DNA from: Cyrtodaria siliqua | Lineage: Eukaryota; Mollusca; Bivalvia; Adapedonta; Hiatellidae | Reading direction: 5' to 3' | Length of the DNA stretch: 64,000 nucleotides | NCBI GenBank assembly: GCA_037043455.1 | Contig: JAWPHD010003092.1 | Span: 124,001 to 188,000, forward strand | In this document: piece after piece, positions 22,201-32,575 of the stretch | How positions within the stretch are numbered: position 1 is the first letter of the stretch | How the letters are laid out: each line of letters opens with the position of its first letter | Translations under genes and position numbers: made by a program | Notes under the pieces: generated by a model | Told to the model about the DNA's origin: nothing | Database searches by the model: none | What the model saw: only the letters and a program-made list of their open reading frames with translations

Positions 22201-25200
22201 TGGGCCTTTTTCGAATTTGTTCAAACTCTGCTTTTGAACTTACTTTCTGCTTATTTTCCAGAGGTTGTTCAGGATTTATTACCAACTTGGGTGTAGGTGG
22301 ACATCTATGAACTTCTTTGTCATAAATTTTTCTGGAATAATGGCTTATTTCTGGCAAAGATTCATCTTTTGGCAGTTTTTCAGGATTTATTGCCAATTCG
22401 GGTAAACATGGATACTCCTCAGTTTCTGTGTCTGGGAATTTCCAGGAAGAAACCTTTGTCTCTGCTAAAGATGGATCTTTTGGTATTATTTGTCTACGAA
22501 TACCAACTTCTACCTTTTGGGTTTCTTTTCTCTCCACCAGTTCTTCAGACTGGTTGGCAGGCTGCTTACGTTGGTTAAAAGCCATTTTCTGAATGGCAGT
22601 TGGGAAAAAGTCTTTCACTGCAATACTATTTATGTGTACAGTGTCGGTTGACTTAAGAGTAGGCTTTAGGTTAGATGATGTTTTTGTTCTCTTGTCACTT
22701 AAGCACACGTAACCCAGTGATTTTTTTTGTAAAAGATTAACTTCAGAGGAAGATGTTTTAAATGAAATGCCTTTGTTCTTTGTCGGCAAACGCAAAGTTT
22801 TATTCAAATAATTGTTATCCAGCTTGCTGTCTTGCCCTTTATCATCCTGTATCCGTGCATGCATTCTGGATTTAACCACAAATGAAATATGATCTCGGTC
22901 AACTTTTTTAACTTTGTTTGACACAGGCTTTTCTGTAATGCCTGCTTCAATTGAAGTGCCAACATTCTTCTTCAAATGCGTTTTATTTCCGTCTGTGGTA
23001 GATCCTTTTAAATCTGTATAGGCCAGATTTATCGATTTTACAGTTCCTACTCCTTTGATCACATTTATACCTTTTACAGTGGTACTATCTATCTTATGAA
23101 CTGGAGTAGGAGGTTCGCCAGAAATAATACCTTTAGTGTCTTTTTCCCAGTTCTTAGTTATTTTCTCTCTTTCATTCTTGAATTTGATTTCGGATGACTG
23201 AAAGGTCAAGTGGTTATCCATGCCTGCTTGTTTCTTCCCCACCGATACTGAATATTCTGAATCACCTAACTGTGCATGTTTTGCACCCACATGGTTTTCT
23301 TTGGCCCCTTTATCTAAAGATGTTTTATCATCATTTATCGTTTTTTGCTTTTCTCCCAACTGTTTGCTTGATTTTTGTTTATCGCTCAACATATTAGTGT
23401 TTCGTTGTTTGACCTCAACACTCATGTGTTTGGCATGCTTTTTCTTTCTGAGCTTTTTCTTTTTGAATTTTTGTTCACCATGTTCAGGGGTACCTAATCC
23501 ATGTAACACAGTCTGAAACAGTAAAGCTTTAAGTGTATTCAATGTAGCTGTTTGATCGGCTTTTTTTGTAAGCACATTTGTGGCATTACTGGAGTTACTC
23601 TTCAATATGGGTTTAAGTAAAACCGGAATCATTTTTGATTCAGGTATAGAGACAGAAGGAACATTCACGTTTTCACTAGGATAACCTTTTGGCAAAACTG
23701 AAGCCCGGCTATTATCTTTCAGATTTGTCAAACAAAGTGTTGTGCTCTTTATCCCTTTAATCGCTGACGTCTCGATATCCTGAACATCTGTCTTGCTACC
23801 TTTAACCGTGGATGTATTCATTCCCTTAACCATGATCTTGATACCCTTAACCCCCATCTTGATACCTTTAACCTCTGACGTCTTCATTCCCTTAACCTCT
23901 GATGTCTTTGTTTCCTTAACCTCTGTCTTGATACCCTTAACCTCTGATGTTTTCATGCCCTTAATCTCTGATGTCTTCATTCCCTTAACCTCTGATGTCT
24001 TCATTGCCTTAACCTCTGTCTTGATACCATTAACCTCCGATGTCTTCATTCCCATGACCTCTGATGTCTTCATTCCCTTAACCTCTGATGTCTTCATTTC
24101 CTTAACCTCTGTCTTGATACCATTAACCTCCGATGTCTTCATTCCCATGACCTCTGATGTCTTCATTCCCTTAACTGCTGATGTCTTCATTCCCTTAACC
24201 TTAACCTGTGTCTTGATACCCTTAACCTCTGATGTCTTCATTCCCTTAACCTGAACCTGTGTCTTGATACCCTTAACATCTGTCTTGATACCCTTAACCT
24301 CTGATGTCTTCATTCCCTTAACCTCTGATGTCTTCATTCCCTTAGCCGCTGATGTCTTCATTCCCTTAACCTTAACCTGTGTCTTGATACCCTTAACATC
24401 TGTCTTGATACCCTTAACCTCTGATGTCTTCATTCCCTTAACCTCGGTCTTGATACCCGTCACCTCCGATGTCTTATTACCTTTAACCTCTGTATTTATT
24501 TCATTTGATTTAGACGATGCTTTTTGTGTATGACTCTTCTCCAGTAACTTCAGAACAGGGACTGCTTTCATAACAAAGCTGCTTTCAGGTGCCAACCTTG
24601 CGAAATTCAACTTTTTTGGTTCCTGTGTATCTCTTGACTTCTTAGCATTATCTGAACCATTTTTAGTTGTGGTTACCTTAGCACATATCACATTATTTGA
24701 TGTTGTATCCATTGCTCTGTTTTCTTCTGTGATTTTTACATTTTTTTGAGGTTTTACTTTATTTGCAGAAGACTCTTTACACTGGAGTGTCCTATTTCTT
24801 TCTTCCTCAAAATGCGTCTCTTGATCTTTTGACGTTATAGAAACAACTGTTTGCGGTTGATCTTCTGCAGCTGTTCTATTGCAAAAATTTGATTGCACTG
24901 ATTGTAATGACTCTTTCATTGATGCCACTTTATGTGTAAGAGTATTGGTACCTTTAACTTTTTTATGGTGTTCTGAACTTGCATTGCCTGAGCTTTTATT
25001 CTCCTCAGTATGATTACTGACATAATTAACTTCTACTGACACAACTGTGTGTAGCTTACCTTTTGAAATACTTCTACTTTCATCATGCAACAAATTTTTC
25101 AAGAAACTTTTATGCGACATGTCTTGATTCACTTGTTTACTTTTCATTCCACACTTCGTAATCTTGTCTTTATGAACATTACTGCCTTGTCTCTGGTTAC

Positions 25201-28200
25201 CCTCATCAACACTGGTTGTGTCAATTCTTTTCTTTTCAGTCGTTACTTTCAATTGTTCTTCAATCTTATCAGAGCTTTTTTCGTTTAATGTTTTCACTTG
25301 AGGATTTTGCCCTTCATTTACTTGCTTTTCATTCCCTACACTTTTGTTTTCTGAATAACTTACTCTTCTTTTTTCAGGTTTAACTAATTTTACTAAAGGT
25401 TCATTTTCAACTATTTGCTTCAAATAATTTCTGTCCTTGACACCTCTCTTGATAGCTTCTATCATAAACAATTCTTTTTTCTTCTCTCTTTTCTCTGTTC
25501 TTTCTTTTTTTAAATGTCTATTTTTATCAACTTTTTTCTTTTCTTTTGTTCTTCCATTAATAGATGTAACAGGTTTTGCGTCGGTGAGTGTTCCAGATTT
25601 TGATTTTACATCAGTCTTCTTTTTGTTTCCTTTTTTAAGTTCAACTGAACTGTTATTAATGTCGATTTCTAGGTTTCTGCTACATGTTCCAGTGCTCAAA
25701 TTCAGAGCTTTGAATTCCCCATTCTGTGTTTCAGAATTTGGTCTCTTTTTCATATCTTCTACAACAATAACACCATTTTCTGTGTTTTGTTCTTCACTTG
25801 CATTATCAGTATTTGCTTTCTCTACCACTTTCTTGTTCTCTTCCTGTCTAACACTTACATCTGACTTGAAGTTTTCATTAATGCCATTATTCACGCTCTC
25901 AAAATCTACAATTTTTACAACATCACCATCTCCAATGTTCTTCAGTTTTCCTATCCTCTCCTTGATGTGGTCTTTGTTCCACTTGCTATATTTCCCAGAG
26001 ACAGGATTCATCTTCAATGCATCGTTTAGGATCTGCTGTCTCAAGACACTCCCAGAAGATAAATATTCTTGCCTGGTTTTTATTTTTTTATTTGTACTTT
26101 TTGGTTTTCTTCTCTCAAAATTATCTTTCAGCTTTCTATGATTTTCAGAATCATTTAGTTGCTTTATAACTGTCATACCATCTCCTTCAATTGCCACCAC
26201 ATTGCCAAAAAATCTAACTCTTTTTCTCAAGTTTTGAATTGGACTCAGTGGAGACCTTGTATTCCAAAACAAATCCCTGGGTTTAATGTTAGTAGATTTC
26301 AATTTAAAGCTTTTTGAACTATTAACAGCTTTCAGAGCAGCGGTACTATCATTTTCATCACTTTTACCACTACCACTATTGTGAACATCTGTCATACTTT
26401 CACCTTTACACATATTCAAGTTGGTGTATCTACTGTGCTCAGATGTCACCATGTCTTTTCTTGTAATGTGTGAGGGCTTCTGGCTATTTGACCTGGAATT
26501 TGTTTCTGAATCATACATGCCAGCTGCTGATCTTTTCAAATTCACTTGCTCACTAAGCTGACTAACCGTTTCAAAATATTTAGTATTTTTTTCGACAACA
26601 CTTTTCTTCACATTATTTTCAAAATGGTTTTTGTCTGTTGATGTGGATTTTCCTTTTGATAATACAGCTTGCTTCATTGGGCTTTTTATTATCTCCCCTG
26701 TTGGTCTGTTGTTAGCTTGAGAGACCACCAGTCTATCCTCATCTTGGTTGCTTTTGATGTTTTGCCAATCACCAGCTGGAGACAATGCAGATGGGTGATT
26801 CCTCACATTCAGATTACTATGGTAGGAAATATGTTCATTTTTCCTATCCATTAAACCACTGATAAAATCAGCAGCAATTTCACTGACATTACGTATCATC
26901 TTATTATTACTTCTAACTCCAAGTTGTACTAATACGGGCTTGGGTTTTCCTAGTTGTTCATACTCTGGTACTATATAACTACTTCCCATTTGAACATTGG
27001 CATGTTGACCTATGGCCATTCCAACTTGCGCATTAAATGGTCTGCTGGCACCTTGACTCAAATCAACATTTGCCATTCTGCTGGCACTATTTACCAATTC
27101 AACATTTGCCATTCTGCTGTGACCATTTCGCAATTCAACATTTGCCATTCTGCTTGCACCATTTCCCAAGTCAACATTTTCCATTCTGCTGGCACCATTT
27201 CCCAATTCAACATTAGCTATTCTGCTGGCACCATTTCCCAATTCAACATATGCCATTCTGCTAGCACCATTTCCCAGTTCAATATTTGCCATTCTGCTGG
27301 CTCTGTTCCCCAACTGAAAATTTGCCATTCTGTTGGCACCATTTCCCAGTTGAACATTTGCCATTCTGCTGGCACTGTTTCCCAAGTCAACATTTGCCAT
27401 TCTGCTGGCACCATTTCCCAATTCAACATTTGCCATTCTGCTGGCACCATTTCCCAATTCAACATTTGCCATTCTTCTGGTATCATTAACAACATATTTA
27501 TTTTCCTGCCAGCTATCAGTTTGTTTCTCTAGAGGATGTGTTGTTCTATCATTACCTTGACTCAATACATGGGTTGGACCTTTTCCATCTCTGCTTTCAC
27601 TGTTTATAGTTTGTATAGGTACTTCTATTAAATTTCTATTGTTAAGTCCACTCTCTGAAACATCATTTGTTGGCAGATCATCATAAATACTTTCATCTCC
27701 AATTGCTGATTCAAGATTATAATTACTTGAAGTGTTTTGAATTCCTCTTTCACTTATTGTTTGTAAATAAGAACTGCCCGAAGTTTGTTGAAATGCAGGA
27801 TTTCCATAATTACTTGAAGTGTTTTGAATTCCAACATCATTTATTGTTTGTAAATAAGAAATGCCCGAATTTTGTTGAAACATACGGTTTGCATTTACAT
27901 ACATTCTGTTCAACTCTTGTTGCCTATTGGCAAGTCGGTTGTGAGGCTGAGCTATACTGTAGCAAAGGCTTGAACGTCTTTTCTTGGAGTGTTGAACTTT
28001 CCAATTGTATTCTTTGTACCGCAGAATCCCAGATCTTTCTACGAAGCTATACTGTCTAGAATGACTCATATTCTCGTAAGGATTGACTGGTTTTGAATGA
28101 GGCACTGCCATAGACTGGTTGTTTGTTTGCTCGGATATAGAAAATTGACCTCCCTGATGCCAATGCTGGTCTCCATTTGAAGGCAGGCGATTTCTGCTTG

Positions 28201-28316
28201 GAATCTGCCTATTGAAAATATGCTGATCCCGAAGTTGTCCTTGAAACATGTTTGCTGTGTAAAAAGTTGTAGCCTTTTTAAACCCTGCCTGCATCCACTT
28301 TTCTTTGCAACATGAA
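16298..28316 (-). CDS. Giant exon of a multi-finger C2H2 zinc-finger protein
   Basis: One uninterrupted reading frame of 12.0 kb. The first ATG is at 28294 (weak Kozak, T at -3), but an acceptor TATATTTTCAG ends at 28317 and the frame stays open back to it (adding SCCKEKW). An in-frame TAA lies just upstream, so this is probably an internal exon or one fed by a 5' UTR exon. The donor AAG|GTATGT at 16298/16297 is close to consensus and phase 0. Counting from the ATG, the exon gives residues 1-3999. The product is hydrophilic, Lys/Ser/Asn/Thr-rich, with no signal peptide or membrane segment seen, and looks largely disordered. It carries three internal repeat blocks (residues ~272-423, ~1265-1517, ~2722-3010), many basic clusters, an AT-hook-like KKRGRKKK near residue 3434, and an RVRF motif at 692-695. 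The first zinc finger is C3964-C3967-H3980-H3985, and the Cys pair of a second is C3989-C3992. Nuclear nucleic-acid-binding protein is the likely role; family not recognised. Confidence 0.9.
19265..20130 (-). repeat. Degenerate protein repeat, ~28-30 residues, about 11 copies
   Basis: At residues ~2722-3010 the protein repeats a motif of the form S-x-x-P-T-V-x-Q-Q-x-C-x4-K-E, for example VSTLPTVQQQECTM and VSTVPTVKQHKVAV, followed by a variable Lys/Ser-rich linker. Copies are diverged, so this block is older than the other two. Many copies keep one Cys and the K-E pair. I do not recognise the unit; a short linear interaction motif in multiple copies is an inference. Confidence 0.75.
23745..24500 (-). 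repeat. Coding minisatellite, mostly 24 bp (KGMKTSEV), about 32 copies
   Basis: About 32 units of 7-9 residues, at residues ~1265-1517, alternate between KGMKTSEV and shorter KGIKTEV/KGIKTDV or longer KGIKTQVKV forms. The unit lengths are 21, 24 and 27 bp, all multiples of three, so selection for an open frame is visible in the array itself. The segment is strongly basic and Thr/Ser-rich. A higher-order pattern (blocks repeated as sets of several units) indicates segmental duplication within the array. The opposite strand is also open across much of the block, an effect of the repeat and not a gene. Confidence 0.9.
26207..26221 (-). other. Candidate PP1-docking motif (RVRF) in the giant exon
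   Basis: KRVRFF lies near residue 693 within a basic, otherwise disordered segment (SPIQNLRKRVRFFGNVV). It matches the known protein phosphatase 1 docking pattern [RK]-x0-1-V-x-F, preceded by basic residues as in many PP1 regulators. Such short motifs occur by chance, and in a 4,300-residue protein this one alone is weak evidence. Confidence 0.25.
27027..27480 (-). repeat. Coding minisatellite, 36 bp / 12 residues, about 13 copies
   Basis: Tandem 12-residue units with consensus ASRMANVELGNG, spanning residues ~272-423 of the giant exon. All copies keep the 36-bp period, so the frame is preserved. Variation is concentrated at V/I/F, E/D/Q and G/R positions, and the last copies decay (SRPFNAQVGMAI, then GQHANVQMG). 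Near-identity between neighbours implies recent expansion, so copy number is likely polymorphic. The unit is not a repeat family I recognise. Confidence 0.9.
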
Positions 28317-29149
28317 CTGAAAATATAATGTTAACATTTAAGCTTGAGTAATAAATTCAGCAATATGATATTCACTAAGAATTTCACAGGTTTGAAATAA
28401 CTTCCGTAATGATGGCACAGCAAGTTTCATCGCAATATCTCATTCCTAACTCAAGTTAATCGTCCCGAAACTTTTTTCTTCTGTTTTAGTAACAGGAAAC
28501 TTGACCTTGATCTCAGTGACCTTAAATGCAATCTAGAGCTTCCTTTCTATATAAGCTACCTACACAGCAAGTTTCGTTCCAATATCTCATTCCTAACTAG
28601 TCTAAAGTTAAAATATCTGGCTTTGTGAACATCTGAACCCTGCGTTCACTGAGTACAGTTTTCATTCACTTCAAAACTTGGTCTGAGCTATGACCATTTT
28701 TCGAAATTGTTAACAAGTATCGTGACTGCACATTTGATATGCACATTATGTTTCTTGTTATATTATGCTGAAGACATGGCCAGATTATTCCAATCAATAT
28801 AAAATCCTTCAAGTAGTTTCAAAGGAGTAGTCGCTACAAGTTTTTGATATATATAACTATGTAAACAAAGACGGCCGGCAGCCATGTTTAACATTGAATC
28901 AAAATGATTTTCGACAAGGACCAACATCATGACAATGCTGATCATTTTAGAAACAGTCCCATATCAATATCACTTATAGTTTGCAAGAAGTAGTCGCTAC
29001 AAACTTGTTTTTTAAAAATCTATTTTTAGCCGTGGTGGCCATCTTGAATGTCCAGCCGACCTGAACAAAAAGCAGACGTCTCCCCCCACTGCACAACCTA
29101 GTTAAATCAAGTTTGATAGTGGATAAGGCACCTTGTTAAGATATGTTTG
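28317..29149. repeat. Dispersed repeats directly upstream of the giant exon
   Basis: 28430-28640 holds two diverged copies of a unit with CAATATCTCATTCCTAACT and ACCTTGATCTCAGTGACCTT. 28790-29060 is one unit of the GTAGTCGCTACAAGTTTTT family (also at 31900 and 58670). No exon of the zinc-finger gene was recognised here. Confidence 0.6.
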
Positions 29150-29534
29150 GAAGCGCAACAAGTGGTTTAGGAGGAGCACCGGCGACGTAAATTTTTGGCG
29201 AAATCCAACAAGCGGTTTAGGCAGAGTAGCGGAGACAACAAATTTAAAGTGAAAACGTTAAAGGGCAACAACTCTGTCAAAAATCATCGAACCTGAACAC
29301 AATAGCGACATTCACAATAAGACATTATACCGATGCTTCCTGTAAATTTTCGGCAAAATCCAACAAGTGGTTTAGGAGGAGCAGCGGCGACATCAAATTT
29401 AAAGTGAAAATGTCAAAGTGCCATAACTCCGTCAAAATCATCGAACCGGAACACAAACATACCATGCACAATTAGACAATATACCAATGCTTCCTGTAAA
29501 TTTTTGGCAAAATCCAAGAAGCGGTTTAGGAGGA

Positions 29535-29803
29535 ATTGAATTGAATTGGATTTTATAGTCGCACCAACAGCTAAGGTCATATGGCGACTTTCCAGCTTCC
29601 ACTGGTGGAGGAAGATCTCAGATGCCCCTCCGGGCAATTTTCTTGCACAGGCGTGCACCTGGGTAGAACCACCGACGTTCCGCAAGCCAGCTGGATAGCT
29701 TCCTCACATAAAGATTCCTAGGCCCTGAGGGATCGAACATACAGCGGTAAGGGGCAAGTGATTGCAAGTCAGGGACTCTAACCACTCGGACACGGACGCC
29801 CCT
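29535..29803 (-). mobile_element. tRNA-derived SINE (second family) with 13-bp TSD
   Basis: The minus-strand head reads GGGGCGTCCGTGTCCGAGTG with box B TGTTCGATCCC. The opposite end is AATTCAATTCAATTCC-like. The host array sequence CGGTTTAGGAGGA is present on both sides (from ~29522 and from ~29804), a clear 13-bp target-site duplication from retroposition. A related fragment lies at 34566-34700. Confidence 0.75.
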
Positions 29804-29985
29804 CGGTTTAGGAGGAGTAGTGGAGACAACAAATTTAAAGTGAAAACGTCAAAGGGCCATAACTCTGTCAAAAATCATCGAACCTGAACACAAAAGCGAC
29901 ATTCACAATAAGACATTATACCAATGCTTCCTGTAAATTTTCGGCAAAATCCAACAAGCAGTTTAGGAGCGGCAACAACAAATTT

Positions 29986-30339
29986 CATTCTTGTTATACA
30001 TTTTGCTAGTTTCTTTCTTCATGTCACTTATCGATAGGTCAGGTCCAAAAGTATTACTAATCACCTTCACAATAATGGACAACATATTAATATGACGGGA
30101 CCTGGTCTGTCGTGCACTGTATCTGTTTTACAATCATTAGTTCTAAATGTTAAATTCCATCAAATGCCATTTTATGCTAACATTTACAACACATAAAATG
30201 TCAACCATATCTTATGCATTAATATGAATATTAAGGAAATGAATTTACATAAGTTTTCATCGAAAGCTTGTTTTCAGATCCTGTACATGTACTATTGAAA
30301 CACTGTTCATCACATTTCTTGAATAAATACTGTTTAAAC
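29986..30339 (+). mobile_element. 354-bp retroposon-like insert with 13-bp TSD
   Basis: Both flanks carry CAACAACAAATTT (29973-29985 and 30340-30352). Inside, AATAAA lies at 30322-30327, about 12 bp before the right end, but there is no poly(A) tail. It could be a truncated LINE, a SINE without recognisable head, or a retroposed transcript end. No coding frame of note. Confidence 0.5.
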
Positions 30340-30718
30340 CAACAACAAATTTAAAGTGAAACATCAAAGGGTCATAACTCCGTCAAAAATCAACGAACCG
30401 GAACACCAAGAAGAGATGCACAACTAGACATTATACTGATTTTTCCTGTACATTTTTGGCGAAATCCAACAAGCAGTTTAGGAAGAGTAGTGGCGACAAC
30501 TTTTGTGACAGACGACAACTTTTGTGACAGACGGACGGACAGACACAGCAAAAACATCCTCCACTTTGTGAAAACAAACATATTTTAAGTTTTCCTGAAA
30601 AAATGTCCCAGAGTACTGTAGTTAGAGACAAGGTTTGAATCTGTCTCTGGTCAACACTTTTACCTAACTGATTTCATCAATTATTTCCCCGTTTAAATTC
30701 CGAGAATTATTCACAAAT

Positions 30719-30873
30719 CAGGGGCGTTCCTGGGGCTAATTTAGGTATATGCACCATTGAGTTTTGGATTCACAAATGTGCCTAATCCCACTATACCTTC
30801 AGTTTTTATTGCATTTTTAGCCTTTTTTTTTTTTAACTTCTTTAATAGCCTGGACGCACGTGGTACGCCCCTG
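30719..30873. mobile_element. hAT-like MITE, 5-bp TSD
   Basis: Ends CAGGGGCGTTCC and GGTACGCCCCTG form inverted repeats, and CAAAT flanks on both sides (30714-30718, 30874-30878). The 155-bp body is non-coding. CAGGG(G) ends are typical of hAT elements; a 5-bp duplication is shorter than the usual 8, so superfamily is provisional. Confidence 0.7.
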
Positions 30874-30960
30874 CAAATCAGGGCTGGTTGGAACCGCAGA
30901 TGACTGTAGTTCTCGAAGCCGAAAACAATTTAATCAAACCGTTTTTCTGTTACAAGTCAA

Positions 30961-31203
30961 AATGCTTCGAAAAAACTTGATTTCCCAGCCGCTATACATG
31001 ACTGTGGAACAAATCAAAACACATATTCACCGTTATTTGGTGGCGATTATCCGAATGTACCAGGACCAATCAATTCAACATGAGATGTTTTCAATAGCGG
31101 AACAAGTAACATGCATAAATACCATGCTGACATTATTACAAGAAATCCACGGATTCACATGTCTCACCGAATGGGGGCGGGACTTAAAAATAGTAGATAA
31201 ATG
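30961..31203 (+). CDS. Unrecognised 80-residue ORF
   Basis: ATG at 30961, stop TGA at 31201-31203. The product begins MLRKNLISQPLYMTVEQIK and continues with a predicted helical segment (YLVAIIRMYQDQ, MLTLLQEIHG) ending RDLKIVDK. Amino-acid composition is more protein-like than random ORFs nearby, and an acceptor-like TTTTTCTGTTACAAG precedes it. It sits between a MITE and a SINE. It could be an exon of a host gene, an element remnant or chance. No function proposed. Confidence 0.3.
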
Positions 31204-31217
31204 ATGCTTCAATGAAA

Positions 31218-31467
31218 GTTTGTATTGTTTGTATGGTGTTTTACGTCATTTCAACACATGTAAGGTTATATATGATGGTCGATTTTTTGTGGTGGAGGCA
31301 GACCACCCACTTTTCCTGGGTAGAACCAGTACTGTACACCTCACGCCATTCGTAAGAATCGACACTTCCTCACTTACAACGCGAGCTCCCAGTGGGATTC
31401 AAACCCGCAGCGGTGAGAGGCAAAGGTTTACAACGCAACGTCTTTAACCATTCGGCCACGGATACAC
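31218..31467 (-). mobile_element. tRNA-headed SINE copy
   Basis: Same family as 15885-16102. The head end is TGGCCGAATGGTTAAAGACG with B box GGGTTTGAATCCCAC on the minus strand; the tail end is the TATATAACCTTACATGTGTT block. The stretch 31468-31885 has nothing recognised. Confidence 0.75.
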
Positions 31468-31885
31468 TATTTTAATAACAAAAACAATGGAGTTTACCGT
31501 CTGCTGAGATGACATTTACAAAACTGTAGATAAGCTGAGCTTTTGAGTATTTTACTCATACGTTTTTCAAAAACCCATAGTATTTTACTACAAAAACTCA
31601 TAACTTTTAAAAATCAAGAGTATTATATTTGTATGTATTGTCCTGTGGAACCATATTTACATGATGAAAATTGTTTCAAGCATGTGTCTAATATTAAGGT
31701 CATACAGTGTTTCTTTTGTTTTTACTTAACTTCCACTTAATCTGAATAGTTGGTTCTTCTAAAATGTATTAATTCACATCCATTTTGAAAACATGAAATA
31801 TTTGAAGTGTTTACTCTGAACGATTTCCTGTCTACAGCTCTCTGTATTTAAGTCCATTTGTTTAAAAACAAAAATGCCATTCTAT

Positions 31886-32575
31886 AAAAAACAAGAGGTC
31901 AATGACCTTGAAGCTCTACTGATTGATTTTGATTTCAGGAAGTAGTCGCTACCGACTTGTTTTTTGAAAATCTATTTTTAACCGTGGCGGCCATCCTGAA
32001 TTTCCGGCCGACCTGAAATTTTGCTAGGATCAATTATACATTAAGAGCAACATTCCTGTGAAGTTTCATGAAAATCCGTCAAGTAGTTTCAGAGGAGTAG
32101 TCGCTACAAGTTTTCATTATATAACTCTATGTAAACAAAGATGGCCGCTGGCAGCCATGTTTAAAGTCAAATCAAAACGATTTTCGACAAGGACCAACAT
32201 CATGTCATACTGATCATTTTAGAAAAAGTCCCATATCAATATCTCTTATTGTTTTGAAGAAGTAGTCACTACAAACTTATTTATTTTAAATCTATTTTTA
32301 GCTGTGGTGGCCATCTTGAATTTCCGGCCGACCTGAAATTTTTCTAGGATCAATTAGACATCAAGAGCAACATTCCTGTAAAGTTTCATGACAATCCGCC
32401 AAGTAGTTTCAGAGGAGTAGTCGCTACAAGTTTTTACTATATAACTCTATGTAAACAAAGATGGCCGATGGCAGCCATGTTTAACGTTGAATCAAAACGA
32501 TTTTTGACAAGGATCAACATCATGTCATGCTGATCATTTTAGAAAAATTCCCATATCAATATCACTATAGATGTA
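31886..32575 (+). mobile_element. Pearl-like element, GTAGTCGCTAC family
   Basis: Starts ACAAGAGGTCAATGACCTTG followed by AAGCTCTACTGATTGATT. It contains about 2.3 units of ~295 bp with GGAGTAGTCGCTACAAGTTT, AAACAAAGATGGCCG and TTTTCGACAAGGACCAACAT. The 3' end is missing. An inverted copy with the same 5' end lies at 58670-59560. Confidence 0.65.

Larger units (their letters stand above)
29150..30560. repeat. ~150-bp tandem array with two nested insertions
   Basis: Units carry GGCGAAATCCAACAAGCGGT, TTAGGAGGAGTAGTGGCGAC and CATAACTCCGTCAAAAATCA. The array is interrupted by a SINE (29535-29803) and a 354-bp insert (29986-30339). It ends in ACGG-type microsatellite GACAGACGGACGGACAGACA near 30530, as in other pearl-like elements. 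Confidence 0.7.

Noticed and set aside
23793..24533. Long plus-strand open frames (SDVFIPLT repeats) opposite the KGMKTSEV array
   Set aside because: They are the antisense reading of the coding minisatellite; no start context, no splice sites, and the minus strand frame is far longer.
25437..26141. Plus-strand 234-residue Phe/Ser/Leu-rich frame resembling membrane segments
   Set aside because: Complement of Lys/Glu-rich codons of the giant exon; apparent hydrophobicity is a codon-complement effect.
26954..27532. Plus-strand 192-residue frame with NICHSAGTISQF repeats
   Set aside because: Antisense shadow of the ASRMANVELGNG array in the giant exon.
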